Below, piece by piece: positions 42,596 through 52,171 of a stretch of DNA of 64,000 bases (position 1 is the stretch's first letter; every line of letters begins with the position of its first letter). Origin of the DNA: Fructobacillus sp. CRL 2054 (lineage in GTDB: Bacteria; Bacillota; Bacilli; Lactobacillales; Lactobacillaceae); assembly GCF_028764065.1 (NCBI RefSeq), contig NZ_JACOFN010000005.1:1-64000 (forward strand), in the 5' to 3' direction. Made by a program: the position numbers and the translations under genes. The notes beneath the pieces were generated by a model. The model saw only the letters and a list, made by a program, of their open reading frames with translations. It was not told where the DNA came from and did not search any database.

Positions 42596-43270
42596 ATGGA
42601 AAAGCAATCACTTATGGCCCACAATAACCTGGTCCGGGCTGGGGTCATGGGCGGTAACGACGGAATCCTGTCAGTTGCCGGAATTATTGTCGGTGTGGCT
42701 GGAGCCGGGCAAAGCCTTGGAGCAATTATGTTGTCAGGTTTTGCCGGGACGCTAGCCGGTATGGTATCGATGGCGATGGGCGAGTTTGTTTCAGTTCGAT
42801 CATCTCACGATGCCCAAGAAAAGGCTCGTATTGGCCAAGAAAAGGCACTGAAAGAAAACTACGATGGTGAATTTAACTTCGTTAAAGAGAAGTATCAAGC
42901 AGATGGTATTTCAGAAGAACTTGCGACACAAGCCACTGAAGAAATGATGAAGAAGGATCCGCTGGAAACAACGGTCCGTGAACGTCATGGTTTTTCTTTG
43001 AAGTCTCAAGTTTCAGCTGGTGGGGCTGCATTGGTGTCCTTTGTGACTTTTCCAACCGGTGCGGCCTTGCCAATGGCCTTCATGGCCTTTGCTCCAAAGG
43101 ACTTGCGTATTGCCGCAACTTTCCTAGCCGTCTTAATCGCCTTGCTCTTTACAGGGTACATGGCTGCCGTTGTTAACGGTGCTAACCGTACAAAGGGTGC
43201 CATCCGAAACCTTTTGGCTGGTATTTTAACAATGATTGTGACCTACTCAATTGGGTTGCTCTTTAAGTAA
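42596..43270 (+). CDS. VIT1/CCC1 family transporter, gene 1
   Basis: A 224-aa member of the VIT1/CCC1 family with about five membrane helices and a charged cytoplasmic region (about 60-135). The N-terminal RAGVMGGNDGILSVAGIIVG and the AMGEFVSVRSS motif are family hallmarks. Family members move Fe2+ or Mn2+ out of the cytosol. TAGGAG precedes the ATG. It is followed by a second VIT gene and is divergent from the Fur-like regulator. Confidence 0.9.
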   Translation: MEKQSLMAHNNLVRAGVMGGNDGILSVAGIIVGVAGAGQSLGAIMLSGFAGTLAGMVSMAMGEFVSVRSSHDAQEKARIGQEKALKENYDGEFNFVKEKYQADGISEELATQATEEMMKKDPLETTVRERHGFSLKSQVSAGGAALVSFVTFPTGAALPMAFMAFAPKDLRIAATFLAVLIALLFTGYMAAVVNGANRTKGAIRNLLAGILTMIVTYSIGLLFK

Positions 43271-43286
43271 GGGAAAGGTGTGAAAA

Positions 43287-44003
43287 ATGACTGCGCTATT
43301 TAAAAATTGGCACTCAAAGCGTGCCGAAAAGAAGTCCGGCCAAACGATGGAAGAACGTTTGAACACCATCCGTGCTGGAATTTTGGGTTCTAATGATGGA
43401 ATCTTGACGGTTGTCGGGGTTGTTTTCTCCGTGGCTGCCGCTACGTCAAATCGTTTGGTGATTGTCCTTGCCGGTTTGTCTGATTTGTTTGCCTGTGCCC
43501 TTTCAATGGGTTCTGGTGAATTTGCTGCCGTGTCTTCACAGGCCGATTCCGAAAAAGTCGCTGTGGCGCTTGAAAAGGCCCGCTTGAAGACGGAATTTGA
43601 TCAGCAAATGGAAGAAGTTGCTGCTTTCTATACTGACCGTGGGGTTAGTCCTGAAACGGCCAAGGCCATTGCTGCTGAATTGTTAGCAGAAAAGCCTTTG
43701 GAAACCGTTTTGTCAGTTAAGTACGATATGACTTTGGGACACTACGTGTCCCCAATTTCTGCTGCGGTTTCATCAACTTTTTCAGCTGCCTTGGGTGGGG
43801 TATTCCCATTGGTCGCCTTGTTGATTTTCCCAGTTCACTACCAGTATCTAGCTGCTATTTTGGCAACGGTTGTGGCTTCTGCCTTGACTGGTTTGTTGTC
43901 AGCCCTATTCTCTCAGGGAATGGTTGGCCGTGCCGTTTGGCGTAACATCTGGGTTGGATTGGTTACGATTGCCATTCACTACGGTATTGGTTTGTTGTTC
44001 TAA
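43287..44003 (+). CDS. VIT1/CCC1 family transporter, gene 2
   Basis: A 238-aa relative of the preceding gene with the same motif set (RAGILGSNDGILTVVGVVFS, SMGSGEFAAVSSQ). The two proteins are clearly diverged, not recent copies. It begins 17 bases after gene 1, so the pair is one operon and could form a heteromer; that is inference. The likely role is iron or manganese efflux or storage control in response to metal or peroxide stress. Confidence 0.9.
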   Translation: MTALFKNWHSKRAEKKSGQTMEERLNTIRAGILGSNDGILTVVGVVFSVAAATSNRLVIVLAGLSDLFACALSMGSGEFAAVSSQADSEKVAVALEKARLKTEFDQQMEEVAAFYTDRGVSPETAKAIAAELLAEKPLETVLSVKYDMTLGHYVSPISAAVSSTFSAALGGVFPLVALLIFPVHYQYLAAILATVVASALTGLLSALFSQGMVGRAVWRNIWVGLVTIAIHYGIGLLF

Positions 44004-44010
44004 TTACGTT

Positions 44011-44042
44011 AAAAAGTCTGGATATTATTTCAGACTTTTTTT
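44011..44042 (+). terminator. terminator of the VIT operon
   Basis: AAAAAGTCTG / CAGACTTTTT stem with a GATATTATTT loop and T7. Confidence 0.85.
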
Positions 44043-44107
44043 AGTCCAATTAAGGACTATAATTAGTTTGTTAAGAAGTAAGCAAAGAATATTTTTGGAG
44101 GTTACTT

Positions 44108-45469
44108 ATGAAAGTTGTCATTATTGGTGCATCACACGGTGGACATGAATCAGCACATGAATTGTTGACTCGCTACGATGATATGGATGTCACGGTTTAT
44201 GAAGCCGGTGATTTCATTTCCTTTATGTCATGTGGAATGGAACTCTTCTTGCAGGGAAAGGTGACGAACCGCGACGATGTTCGAAACTTTAAGCCATCAG
44301 ATATTGAACAATATGGTGGGGAAGTCTTAGCCAACCACTTGGTTGAATCGGTTGATACTGACAAGCAAGAAGTGACAGTCTTGAACAAAGAGTCTGGTAA
44401 GACTTTTACGGATTCATACGACAAGTTGATTATTTCTTCAGGTGTGACGCCTGGTACCATTCCAGTACCTGGAATGGACTTGGATAACGTCTTCTTGATG
44501 CGTGGTCGTGACTGGGCGATGAAGCTTGATGAAAAGTTGCATGACGATGCGGTTCAAAACGTGGTCGTTGTTGGTTCTGGTTACATTGGCATTGAAGCAG
44601 CGCAGGTCTTTTCTGAAGCTGGCAAAAAAGTCACGGTAGTTGATATGATTGACCGTCCTTTGGGTAATTACCTTGACCCAGAATTGGCCGATGTAATGGC
44701 TGATGAATTGAAAGAAAAGGGCGTTACCCTTCATTTGAGCCACGGGGTTTCGGCCTTTGAGGGTCAGGGAAAGGTGACCGCCGTGAAGGATGATGCTGGG
44801 CAGGCCTTACCTGCTGATTTAGTTGTTGTCGCAGCCGGTGTGAAGCCCGCTACAGAATACCTAAAGGGTGCCGTGGAATTAGATGACCGTGGCTTCATCA
44901 AGACGGATGAATACTTGCATACATCGGCTAAGAACGTCTTCGCGATTGGGGATGCGATCAAACCACTCTTTGCTCCAGCAGGACAGTCAGCCCCAATTGC
45001 TTTGGCGACGACTGCTCGCAAGGAAGCGCGTTATGTTGTTGAAAACATTGCCATTGAAAAGCCAGCTCGAGCCTTTGCTGGGGTGAACGGTTCATCTGCC
45101 CTAACTGTCTTTGACTATAAGTTAGCGACAACGGGTATGAACGCTAATAATGCAGCAAAGATGCATTTGAACGTGGCAAGTGCACTTTACAAGGGAAAGG
45201 TTCGTCCTGACTTTGTTACGGATGGCAATGCCGATGCCTTTGTAAAGCTTACCTACAACCCTGATAGCCATGCCATTCTCGGTGGTCAGTTACTATCAAA
45301 GGCTGATTTAACAGCCCACGCTAATACGATTGCCTTAGCGATTAAGGGAAGGATGACCCTGGAAGACTTAGCGGAAGCGGACTTCTTCTTCCAGCCAGGT
45401 TTTGATAAGCAGTGGTCACTTTTGAACGTCGCTGCCCAGGTTGCACTTGGTCAAACACCATCTGTTTAA
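44108..45469 (+). CDS. nox: NADH oxidase (FAD-dependent, NOX family)
   Basis: A 453-aa flavoprotein of the NADH oxidase/CoA disulfide reductase type. The FAD-binding motif IIGASHGGHESA is at the N-terminus. The redox-active cysteine is in SFMSCGM near residue 42. The NAD-binding motif VVVGSGYIGIEAA is near residue 155, and the FAD-binding FAIGDA near 280. It reduces O2 with NADH, likely to water, and regenerates NAD+ for growth with sugars in heterofermentation. TTTGGAGG precedes the ATG. A single gene with its own terminator. Confidence 0.93.
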   Translation: MKVVIIGASHGGHESAHELLTRYDDMDVTVYEAGDFISFMSCGMELFLQGKVTNRDDVRNFKPSDIEQYGGEVLANHLVESVDTDKQEVTVLNKESGKTFTDSYDKLIISSGVTPGTIPVPGMDLDNVFLMRGRDWAMKLDEKLHDDAVQNVVVVGSGYIGIEAAQVFSEAGKKVTVVDMIDRPLGNYLDPELADVMADELKEKGVTLHLSHGVSAFEGQGKVTAVKDDAGQALPADLVVVAAGVKPATEYLKGAVELDDRGFIKTDEYLHTSAKNVFAIGDAIKPLFAPAGQSAPIALATTARKEARYVVENIAIEKPARAFAGVNGSSALTVFDYKLATTGMNANNAAKMHLNVASALYKGKVRPDFVTDGNADAFVKLTYNPDSHAILGGQLLSKADLTAHANTIALAIKGRMTLEDLAEADFFFQPGFDKQWSLLNVAAQVALGQTPSV

Positions 45470-45479
45470 AGTCTTTAAT

Positions 45480-45511
45480 AAAAAAGGACGTCGTGAAGAC
45501 GTCTTTTTTTA
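45480..45511 (+). terminator. terminator after nox
   Basis: AAAGGACGTC / GACGTC stem around GTGAA, with A5 and T8 flanks. Confidence 0.85.
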
Positions 45512-45526
45512 TATAATAGGATTACT

Positions 45527-46384
45527 ATGACGAAATCATTCAAAAACACATGGGATTTTCTGGATCGGAAATTCCATATCAACGACCTAGTCACTTATTT
45601 TTCTAGGTCGCAAATCACAATGGTGGGGCCGACCTTTGCATATTATGTTTTATTAACGCTTTTTCCACTGTTAATCACCTTGGTCTTGCTTATTTCGGCA
45701 ATGGACATTTCGGCGATGCGACTAAACCACATGATGGCTGATTTCTTACCAGCTTCCATTCATGACTTCTTATCGCCAGTGCTGACATCCGTTGCCCATT
45801 CGAATACCCAATCCTATTGGTCATTATCCATTCTCTTTATCTTTTGGTCACTATCACGTGTAACCTCGGTTTTGCGTGACTGCTTTAACCGAATCACAGA
45901 TACGGAAGAGACTGGATTACCAATTTTGACTCGCTTTTGGTCCTTCCTTTGGCTCTTGTTGATGGTGATGGCTTTTACTGCCATGGCCTTTGCGGGAAAC
46001 ATCCTAGCGGTTTATTTGCATAAGATTCCGGGCTTGGCTGTTTGGGTGGCACCAACACGCATTTTGTTATTGCTAGGAATGTGGTTAGTGCTCCTTTGGA
46101 TGAACTATCAATTGCCAGCTAAGGCCGCCCGCCCACCGTTTTTAGCCTCTTTGGCTGGTTCATTGTTGGACTTGCTCTTGCTAAACGGTTTGAATAAAGT
46201 TTTTGCGCTATTAGCTTCTTTTCAGGTGGGAAAGTATAGTTTTTATCAGTCGCTGACATCAATCACGATTTTCTTACTGTGGTTGAATTTGGTCGCTGAT
46301 ATTTTGGTGATTGGGTTTGTCGTGATGACCTGGCTCGCTGGTTTCCGAGGAATACGAGGAGAAAAGAATGTTTCAGAAGAGTGA
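45527..46384 (+). CDS. YihY/BrkB family membrane protein
   Basis: A 285-aa integral membrane protein with about six helices. The N-terminal part (LVTYFSRSQITMVGPTFAYYVLLTLFPLLI) and the inner SLSRVTSVLRDCFNRITDTEE region fit the YihY/BrkB family (PF03631). The family was wrongly called RNase BN in the past; its real role is unknown. It overlaps the next gene by 17 bases, so the two are cotranslated. Confidence 0.9.
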   Translation: MTKSFKNTWDFLDRKFHINDLVTYFSRSQITMVGPTFAYYVLLTLFPLLITLVLLISAMDISAMRLNHMMADFLPASIHDFLSPVLTSVAHSNTQSYWSLSILFIFWSLSRVTSVLRDCFNRITDTEETGLPILTRFWSFLWLLLMVMAFTAMAFAGNILAVYLHKIPGLAVWVAPTRILLLLGMWLVLLWMNYQLPAKAARPPFLASLAGSLLDLLLLNGLNKVFALLASFQVGKYSFYQSLTSITIFLLWLNLVADILVIGFVVMTWLAGFRGIRGEKNVSEE

Positions 46385-46976
46385 TTTTGATATTTTTAAC
46401 GACCAGACTTTAGATGGCCGAATGGATAAAGTCCGGAAGGTAATTGATCCAAAGTTTGAGGCCTTTGCGGCTGCGGCCATGCCAATTTTAATGGCGGATG
46501 GGCGCCCCTGGGTAGCCCATGTGGCCAAGCATAAGATGCGTAAGGTTAATCCGCCTGAGAACACCTGGGTGGCCTTTGCACCGAACAAGCGTGGTTATAA
46601 AATGGAAGCCCACTTTGAATTAGGACTCTGGGATGACCACTTGTACTTCTACTTGGCCATCGAAGAAAATATGAAGAAGACGAAGGCAGATGGGCCGGTT
46701 TTGGCTGAAAAGTTACGTGGCATTGCTAACATGGTGGCGGACCTTCCTGATGACTATGTCTTGTCGCAAGATCACATGGCCAATAACCGTCATGCATTGG
46801 ATGAATATGACGCCATCGTTGACCGTTATGGCAAAGTCAAGGCTTCTGAAGTGTTGATTGGACGTCAGATTCCAAAGGATTCGCCCTTGTTAAATGATGA
46901 TACAGATCAGCTGGAGAACTTCTTACTCGAAACACTGAAAGAGTTGTTGCCACTGTACGAAAAGTTGGCAGACTAA
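46368..46976 (+). CDS. DUF1054 family protein (YktB-like)
   Basis: A 202-aa soluble protein of the DUF1054 (YktB) family, recognised from its KSDFDIFNDQTLDGRMDKVR start and the HFELGLWDDHLYFYLAIEEN motif. The family has a structure but no assigned function. GAGGAG at 46356-46361 supports ATG 46368. It overlaps the end of the BrkB-like gene. Confidence 0.9.
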   Translation: MFQKSDFDIFNDQTLDGRMDKVRKVIDPKFEAFAAAAMPILMADGRPWVAHVAKHKMRKVNPPENTWVAFAPNKRGYKMEAHFELGLWDDHLYFYLAIEENMKKTKADGPVLAEKLRGIANMVADLPDDYVLSQDHMANNRHALDEYDAIVDRYGKVKASEVLIGRQIPKDSPLLNDDTDQLENFLLETLKELLPLYEKLAD

Positions 46977-46992
46977 TGATTATTTCAGATAT

Positions 46993-47026
46993 AAAAAAAG
47001 GCAGACGTTTTAATGTCTGCCTTTTC
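46993..47026. terminator. terminator between the DUF1054 gene and the antiporter gene
   Basis: AAGGCAGAC / GTCTGCCTT stem with loop GTTTTAAT-type bases, A7 and TTTT flanks; convergent genes can share it. Confidence 0.85.
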
Positions 47027-47039
47027 TATTGGAATGATG

Positions 47040-49112
47040 TTATTCTTCTTCACCAGTGCCTTGTTCCATTAGAAGTAAGGTTTGGGCCTGGTTGATTTCG
47101 GTGTACAATTCGTCTGCTACAGCAGCCTTCACGTGACCTGCAGCCAATTCGGCTGACAGGTGGCTGTATTCATCTGCGAAGGCTTGAATGTATTCAGCCG
47201 TTGGTACCGAAATGGCTTCCTTACGGTAGTCGTGGGCAACGATTCGGAAGAAACGGTCGAGAAGCTGACGAACTGCGTCGACGTTTTCCGTATCCTTGTG
47301 CTCGTCTAGTTCCTTTTGAAGGGCCTCTGTCAGGAGACGGTCGGCTTCTTTTTGAAGGTCTTCGTTCAAAGAAAGCATGGCTTGACGGCCGTCTTTCCAC
47401 TGGGCGACTTTGGCAGCAACCTTTGGATTGCGTTCCATCAGTTCCTGCTGATAACGGAGACGCTGCCCCTTTGTAAACGTCTTTGTCTTCCAGTGCCAGG
47501 CAATCTCGTGTTTGTAGTGATGAATCTTCTGACTAAAACGGGCCATTGGGTGGCGGGAGTTCGCAGGTGACAGCAAGCCACGTTGTAGGAAACGGCTGTA
47601 GCGTTCCACGCTGTCTTGGTCGTATCCCTGCGTGATAAGGTCATCTAGATAAAGTTGAAGGTTATCTGAAATTTGATTTAACAAAGCCAAAGAGGCTTGT
47701 TCGTTGTGGCTCTTGGGGTGACCGGTCGTTAGCTTCTGTGTTTGCAATACCTGAGCAATCGCTGCCTTCGTGTCGTGATTAGTCAGACGTTGCTCCATTT
47801 TAATAATGGCGGCGTCAATCATGTCGGCCCGGGCCTGGTTTAATTCCTTTTCACTATAGGCCTGTTCTTCCTTCTCTAGGATTCGTGGCAAAATGATAGC
47901 TGCCACAATTAGTGAAATTAAAATCACCATGGTTGAAACCAGGAGAATTTCATTTAGGAAGGGAAGTGGCTGACCATGAACGGTTGTTGGTAAGGACATG
48001 GCCAAGGCTAGTGTCACGGCCCCGTGGACGCCGGCAACGCCGAAGATTTGTGCACGGTGCAAGCGGTCCTTTGTTTGGTGTTTTCCGAAGAATCCGACTA
48101 AGCGGTCCTGCTTTTGGAAGGAAACCCAGAGAAAACGGGCAGCAAACATGGCGAGGTAGATGAGCAAAGCTAGCCAGAAGAGCCCGAGGGACTTTTCAAA
48201 GCCAAAGGTACCAATTAGATTCAAAATCTTTGGTAGGGATAGTCCTAAAATAACGAAGACGATTCCATTTAACAGCGTTGTGATTGTTTCCCAGATGGTT
48301 CCGGAGACAACTCGTGATTCAGTGGCAATCAGCTGCATGCGGGATTGCTCGTAATTGTGGAGGATTCCAGCGGCGACAACGGCTAAAATACCAGAAACGC
48401 CCAGGTGTTCTGCTAAAAGATAAATGACAAAAGGTGTCAAAATGTTCAGTGGAATAGTTGTTGCTTGCGCTGATGAAGCGTGGAAGGAGAGGTAGAGGCG
48501 TAGGGCAATAATTAGACTGGATGCAATGGCGCCGACGATTAAGCCGCCAAGTGCTACAAGTAGGAACTGGCCAATACCATCGACTAGGTTAAAGGAACCC
48601 TTGGTATAGACGGAAAGAGCCAAATCCAGCAAGACGATACCGGTTGCGTCGTTAAAGAGTGATTCCAGTTCAAGGGATTGGTTGAGGCCCTTTGGCATTT
48701 TTAGTCCGGTCGTCATCGACTTGACGGCAACGGCATCGGTTGGCACGACGATGGCGGCCAGCGCAATGGCCAGCGTTAGTGGCCAGGCCGATTGGATTTG
48801 GTCGGTGATAACAGCGACCACTGCCACAATAAAGAGCGCCAAAATAACCGAAAGTTGAAAAATAGCATTAGCGTGTTTCTTAATCGTAGCAAACGAGACT
48901 CCCTGTCCCTCTTGGAACATCAGGGGCGCGATGATTAAGAATAGAAAAAATTCTGGATCCAAGGCGAAGTTCTTAAAGATGGGGATGTAGGTGAATAATC
49001 CTCCAACCACAATTAGAACCAAGGCCTCAGGGACCCGGGGAATAAAGGGTTTTACGATGTTAGCGGCGATGACCGCAATTAATAATAGGGCGATGAGATA
49101 GAGTATTTGCAT
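47040..49112 (-). CDS. Na+/H+ antiporter (CPA1, NhaP-like)
   Basis: A 690-aa CPA1-family antiporter: about 12 membrane helices in the first 410 residues, with the ion-binding region ESLFNDATGIVLLDL near residue 150, then a long cytoplasmic domain of about 280 residues rich in helices. It exchanges Na+ or K+ for protons in pH and salt homeostasis. I place the start at 49112 because AAAGGAAAG lies just upstream; an earlier in-frame start adds 23 residues without support. Single gene. Confidence 0.9.
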   Translation of the reverse strand: MQILYLIALLLIAVIAANIVKPFIPRVPEALVLIVVGGLFTYIPIFKNFALDPEFFLFLIIAPLMFQEGQGVSFATIKKHANAIFQLSVILALFIVAVVAVITDQIQSAWPLTLAIALAAIVVPTDAVAVKSMTTGLKMPKGLNQSLELESLFNDATGIVLLDLALSVYTKGSFNLVDGIGQFLLVALGGLIVGAIASSLIIALRLYLSFHASSAQATTIPLNILTPFVIYLLAEHLGVSGILAVVAAGILHNYEQSRMQLIATESRVVSGTIWETITTLLNGIVFVILGLSLPKILNLIGTFGFEKSLGLFWLALLIYLAMFAARFLWVSFQKQDRLVGFFGKHQTKDRLHRAQIFGVAGVHGAVTLALAMSLPTTVHGQPLPFLNEILLVSTMVILISLIVAAIILPRILEKEEQAYSEKELNQARADMIDAAIIKMEQRLTNHDTKAAIAQVLQTQKLTTGHPKSHNEQASLALLNQISDNLQLYLDDLITQGYDQDSVERYSRFLQRGLLSPANSRHPMARFSQKIHHYKHEIAWHWKTKTFTKGQRLRYQQELMERNPKVAAKVAQWKDGRQAMLSLNEDLQKEADRLLTEALQKELDEHKDTENVDAVRQLLDRFFRIVAHDYRKEAISVPTAEYIQAFADEYSHLSAELAAGHVKAAVADELYTEINQAQTLLLMEQGTGEEE

Positions 49113-49286
49113 AGTCTTTCCTTTATAAGTAGGCGAATGTCTGCTTGCTTCTATTATAAATGTGACAAAGATTTCATACAAGAGTGGTAGGAATTCTACC
49201 AGAATTCTTTCATTTTGTATGGCCTTTCGCTATAATAAATTTAAGATTCATATTTTCATATTTTTTTAATAAAGGAAGGTATTTTG

Positions 49287-51821
49287 ATGGCATCCATTCA
49301 ACGTCTTTACGACATTTTTCAACCAGAACACTACGATTTGTTCATTGAGGTTTCTCGAGAGAAAAAGCTCATTTCCGGAAAAACAGTCGTAACCGGAGTT
49401 GCCAAGCAGACCAAGATGGCCTTGCACCAGCACGATTTAAAGGTCGAATCCGTAAAAGTCAACGGCCAAGCCGTTGATTTCAAAACGGTTGATGCAGAAG
49501 ACCAAATTCAATTTGAGCTTTCTGAAGCTGGGGAGCAAACAATTGAAGTTGTTTATGAGGCACCTTTGACTGATAACATGAATGGTATCTATCCTTCATA
49601 TTACCAAGTTGATGGCGAGGATAAGCAAGTGGTTTCAACACAGTTCGAAACGTACTTTGCTCGTCAGGCCTTCCCAGGAATTGACGAACCAGAAGCCAAG
49701 GCGACTTTCTCACTTGCTTTGAAGTTTGATGAACAGCCTGGTGAAGTGGCCATCGCTAACATGCCTGAAGCACGCGTTGAAGACGGCGTGCACTACTTCG
49801 AAAAGACGGTGAAGATGTCAACCTATTTGGTTGCCTTCGCCTTCGGAGACTTCCAATCAGTTGAGACTAAGACAAAGTCCGGTATCAAGATTGGTGTTTA
49901 TGCCACAAAGGCACACCCAGCCAAGGATTTGGATTTTGCCTTGGATATTTCAAAGCGTTCAATTGAATTCTACGAAGACTTCTACCAAACGCCATACCCA
50001 TTGGCACAATCTTTGCAAGTTGCCTTGCCTGACTTCTCAGCCGGAGCCATGGAAAACTGGGGAATGGTAACCTACCGTGAAGCCTACTTGCTAGTTGATC
50101 CTGACAACACGGAATTGGCCATGAAGCAAACGGTTGCCACAGTGATTGCCCACGAATTGGCTCACCAATGGTTCGGTGACCTCGTTACAATGAAGTGGTG
50201 GGATGAATTGTGGTTGAACGAATCCTTTGCCAACATGATGGAATTCGTGGCTATTGATGCCATCGAACCTGACTGGCATATTTGGGAAACCTTCAACGCC
50301 AACGATGCACAAGCGGCCTTCCGTCGTGATGCCGTGCCAGGTGTTCAACCTGTCCACGTTGAAGTGCACCACCCAGAAGAAATCGATGCGCTCTTCGATC
50401 CAGCCATCGTTTATGCCAAGGGTGCCCACTTGCTCGTAATGGTTCGCTCATTAATTGGTGATGACGCCTTGCGTAAGGGCTTGAAGGCTTACTTCGAAAA
50501 GAAGTCCTATGGAAACGCAACTGGGGATGACCTTTGGGATGCCTTGGGTGCAGCCTCAGGTCAAGACATTGGTGCCGTTATGAAGACTTGGTTGGACCAA
50601 CCAGGATACCCATTGTTGACGGTGTCAATCGAAGACGGTCGCGTTAAGGTGCGTCAGGCACCATTCGTCTTGGGTGAAAAGCCAGAAAACGACAAGCGAC
50701 TTTGGCAAGTGCCTTTGAAGGCTTCTGCTGAAGGATTGCCAGCCTTGTTGACGGAAGAAGAAGCCGACTTGGGTGACTGGGCTGAAATTAAGGCCGCTTC
50801 AAAGGGACCATTCCGTTTGAACGTTGGTAACGCCGGTCACTACATCGTGCAATATGATGATGAAATTTTGGCAGAACAAGTGGAAGGTTTGAAGGCAATG
50901 TCAGCCATCGACCAAGCCCAGTTCATCCAAAATGCCCTCTTGTTGGCTCAGGCCAACAAGGTTGGCTATGCCGACATCTTGCCAGTCTTGCCAGCACTTG
51001 CTGACTCTGAATCAGCCCTCGTTCAAGACTTTGTCTACCAAGCCATTGCTGCCGTGAAGGTCTTTGCAAAGGCTGGATCAGACCTTGAAAAGAACTTGAA
51101 GTCCTTCACTGAAGAATTATCAGAAAAGAGCTACGCCCGTCTTGGCTTGGCTAAGAAGGCTAGCGACTCCGTTTCTGATGAATTGGCTCGTCCACAAGTT
51201 GTGGCAGCCGCTCTTTACGGGCAGAATAAGGCAATGTTGGAAGAAGCACACGCTGTCTTTGAAAAGGCCGGTAGCGCTCAAGCATTGCCAGCTGATGGTC
51301 GTACACAAATCTTGAAGAACGAATTGGTCAACTACAACAGCCAAGAGACTTTTGCCGCTTTGTTGTCAGCCTACCAAGAAACTTCAAACGCTTCCTTGAA
51401 GCGTGATTTGTCAGCCGCTTTGGCTGCAACGCCAAATGATTTGCAGGTCAAGGAATTGATTGCTTCATTCCAAGACCCAGCTATCATTAAGCCACAGGAC
51501 TTGCGTAACTGGTTTGCCGGTGTATTGGCTAACCCAGTTGGTCAAGACCAGGCCTGGGATTGGGTGCAAGCTAACTGGGGATGGTTGGAAGACCGCCTCG
51601 GTGGCGACATGTCATTCTCTTCATACATCACCGTTATCTCACGTATCTTTAAGACTCGCGAGAAGTTGGATTCATTTAAGAACTTCTTCGATGGTAAGAA
51701 GGACCAACCAGGTATCGCACGTGAAATCGTGATTGATACGGAAGTCATTGAAAACCGCGTCAACCTTGTTGAAAAGCAAGAAGCTGCAGTTGAAAAGGCT
51801 TTGGCCGGTTTGGTTAAGTAA
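49287..51821 (+). CDS. pepN: aminopeptidase N (lysyl aminopeptidase)
   Basis: M1 family zinc aminopeptidase, 844 aa, the standard length of PepN in lactic acid bacteria. GAMENWG near residue 253 is the substrate N-terminus motif. The zinc site is H289-E-x-x-H293 with E312 as third ligand. Cytosolic; it releases amino acids from casein-type or intracellular peptides. AAAGGAAGG at 49271-49279 precedes ATG 49287. A single gene with a terminator. Confidence 0.97.
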   Translation: MASIQRLYDIFQPEHYDLFIEVSREKKLISGKTVVTGVAKQTKMALHQHDLKVESVKVNGQAVDFKTVDAEDQIQFELSEAGEQTIEVVYEAPLTDNMNGIYPSYYQVDGEDKQVVSTQFETYFARQAFPGIDEPEAKATFSLALKFDEQPGEVAIANMPEARVEDGVHYFEKTVKMSTYLVAFAFGDFQSVETKTKSGIKIGVYATKAHPAKDLDFALDISKRSIEFYEDFYQTPYPLAQSLQVALPDFSAGAMENWGMVTYREAYLLVDPDNTELAMKQTVATVIAHELAHQWFGDLVTMKWWDELWLNESFANMMEFVAIDAIEPDWHIWETFNANDAQAAFRRDAVPGVQPVHVEVHHPEEIDALFDPAIVYAKGAHLLVMVRSLIGDDALRKGLKAYFEKKSYGNATGDDLWDALGAASGQDIGAVMKTWLDQPGYPLLTVSIEDGRVKVRQAPFVLGEKPENDKRLWQVPLKASAEGLPALLTEEEADLGDWAEIKAASKGPFRLNVGNAGHYIVQYDDEILAEQVEGLKAMSAIDQAQFIQNALLLAQANKVGYADILPVLPALADSESALVQDFVYQAIAAVKVFAKAGSDLEKNLKSFTEELSEKSYARLGLAKKASDSVSDELARPQVVAAALYGQNKAMLEEAHAVFEKAGSAQALPADGRTQILKNELVNYNSQETFAALLSAYQETSNASLKRDLSAALAATPNDLQVKELIASFQDPAIIKPQDLRNWFAGVLANPVGQDQAWDWVQANWGWLEDRLGGDMSFSSYITVISRIFKTREKLDSFKNFFDGKKDQPGIAREIVIDTEVIENRVNLVEKQEAAVEKALAGLVK

Positions 51822-51833
51822 ACGAATTGATTG

Positions 51834-51866
51834 AAAAAGGACGTCCGTGTTCGGGCGTCCTTTTCT
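51834..51866 (+). terminator. terminator after pepN
   Basis: AAAGGACGTCC / GGGCGTCCTTT stem around GTGTTC, A5 and TTTT flanks. Confidence 0.85.
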
Positions 51867-51924
51867 ATTGTTATGTTAAACTATCCAATGGCATTAGTGA
51901 GACAGTATGTAGGGAGAGTGGACC

Positions 51925-52100
51925 ATGAAGAAATTTGTTGAAAAAATCTTTTTTGGTTATTGATTATTATTATCATTCTTAATGGTATTAATATGTTTAT
52001 GCCAGGTAACAAAGGGACTTTGACTGGATTAGCGGTTGATATCGCACTATTGATTTGCTCGGCTTTATTGTTCTTTGTAGCCTATACTAAAAAGGATTAA
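51925..52100 (+). pseudogene. small membrane protein gene with a one-base frameshift
   Basis: ATG 51925 with AGGGAGAG upstream opens MKKFVEKIFFGY and stops at once at TGA. One additional base in the T run at about 51949-51954 would join it to a hydrophobic frame WLLIIIIILNG...AYTKKD ending at 52100, giving a 58-aa two-helix membrane protein. Deletion in a T homopolymer, a slippage-corrected gene, or a sequencing error are all possible. No family recognised. Confidence 0.55.
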
Positions 52101-52137
52101 GAAGATGGCTAAGGAATTGAAAGAGTGATTATTCAAT

Positions 52138-52168
52138 AAAAAAGACTTCCAATTGGAAGTCTTTTTTT
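52138..52168. terminator. terminator of the HD-domain gene
   Basis: AAGACTTCC / GGAAGTCTT palindrome around AATT, A6 and T7 flanks. Confidence 0.88.
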
Positions 52169-52171
52169 GTT

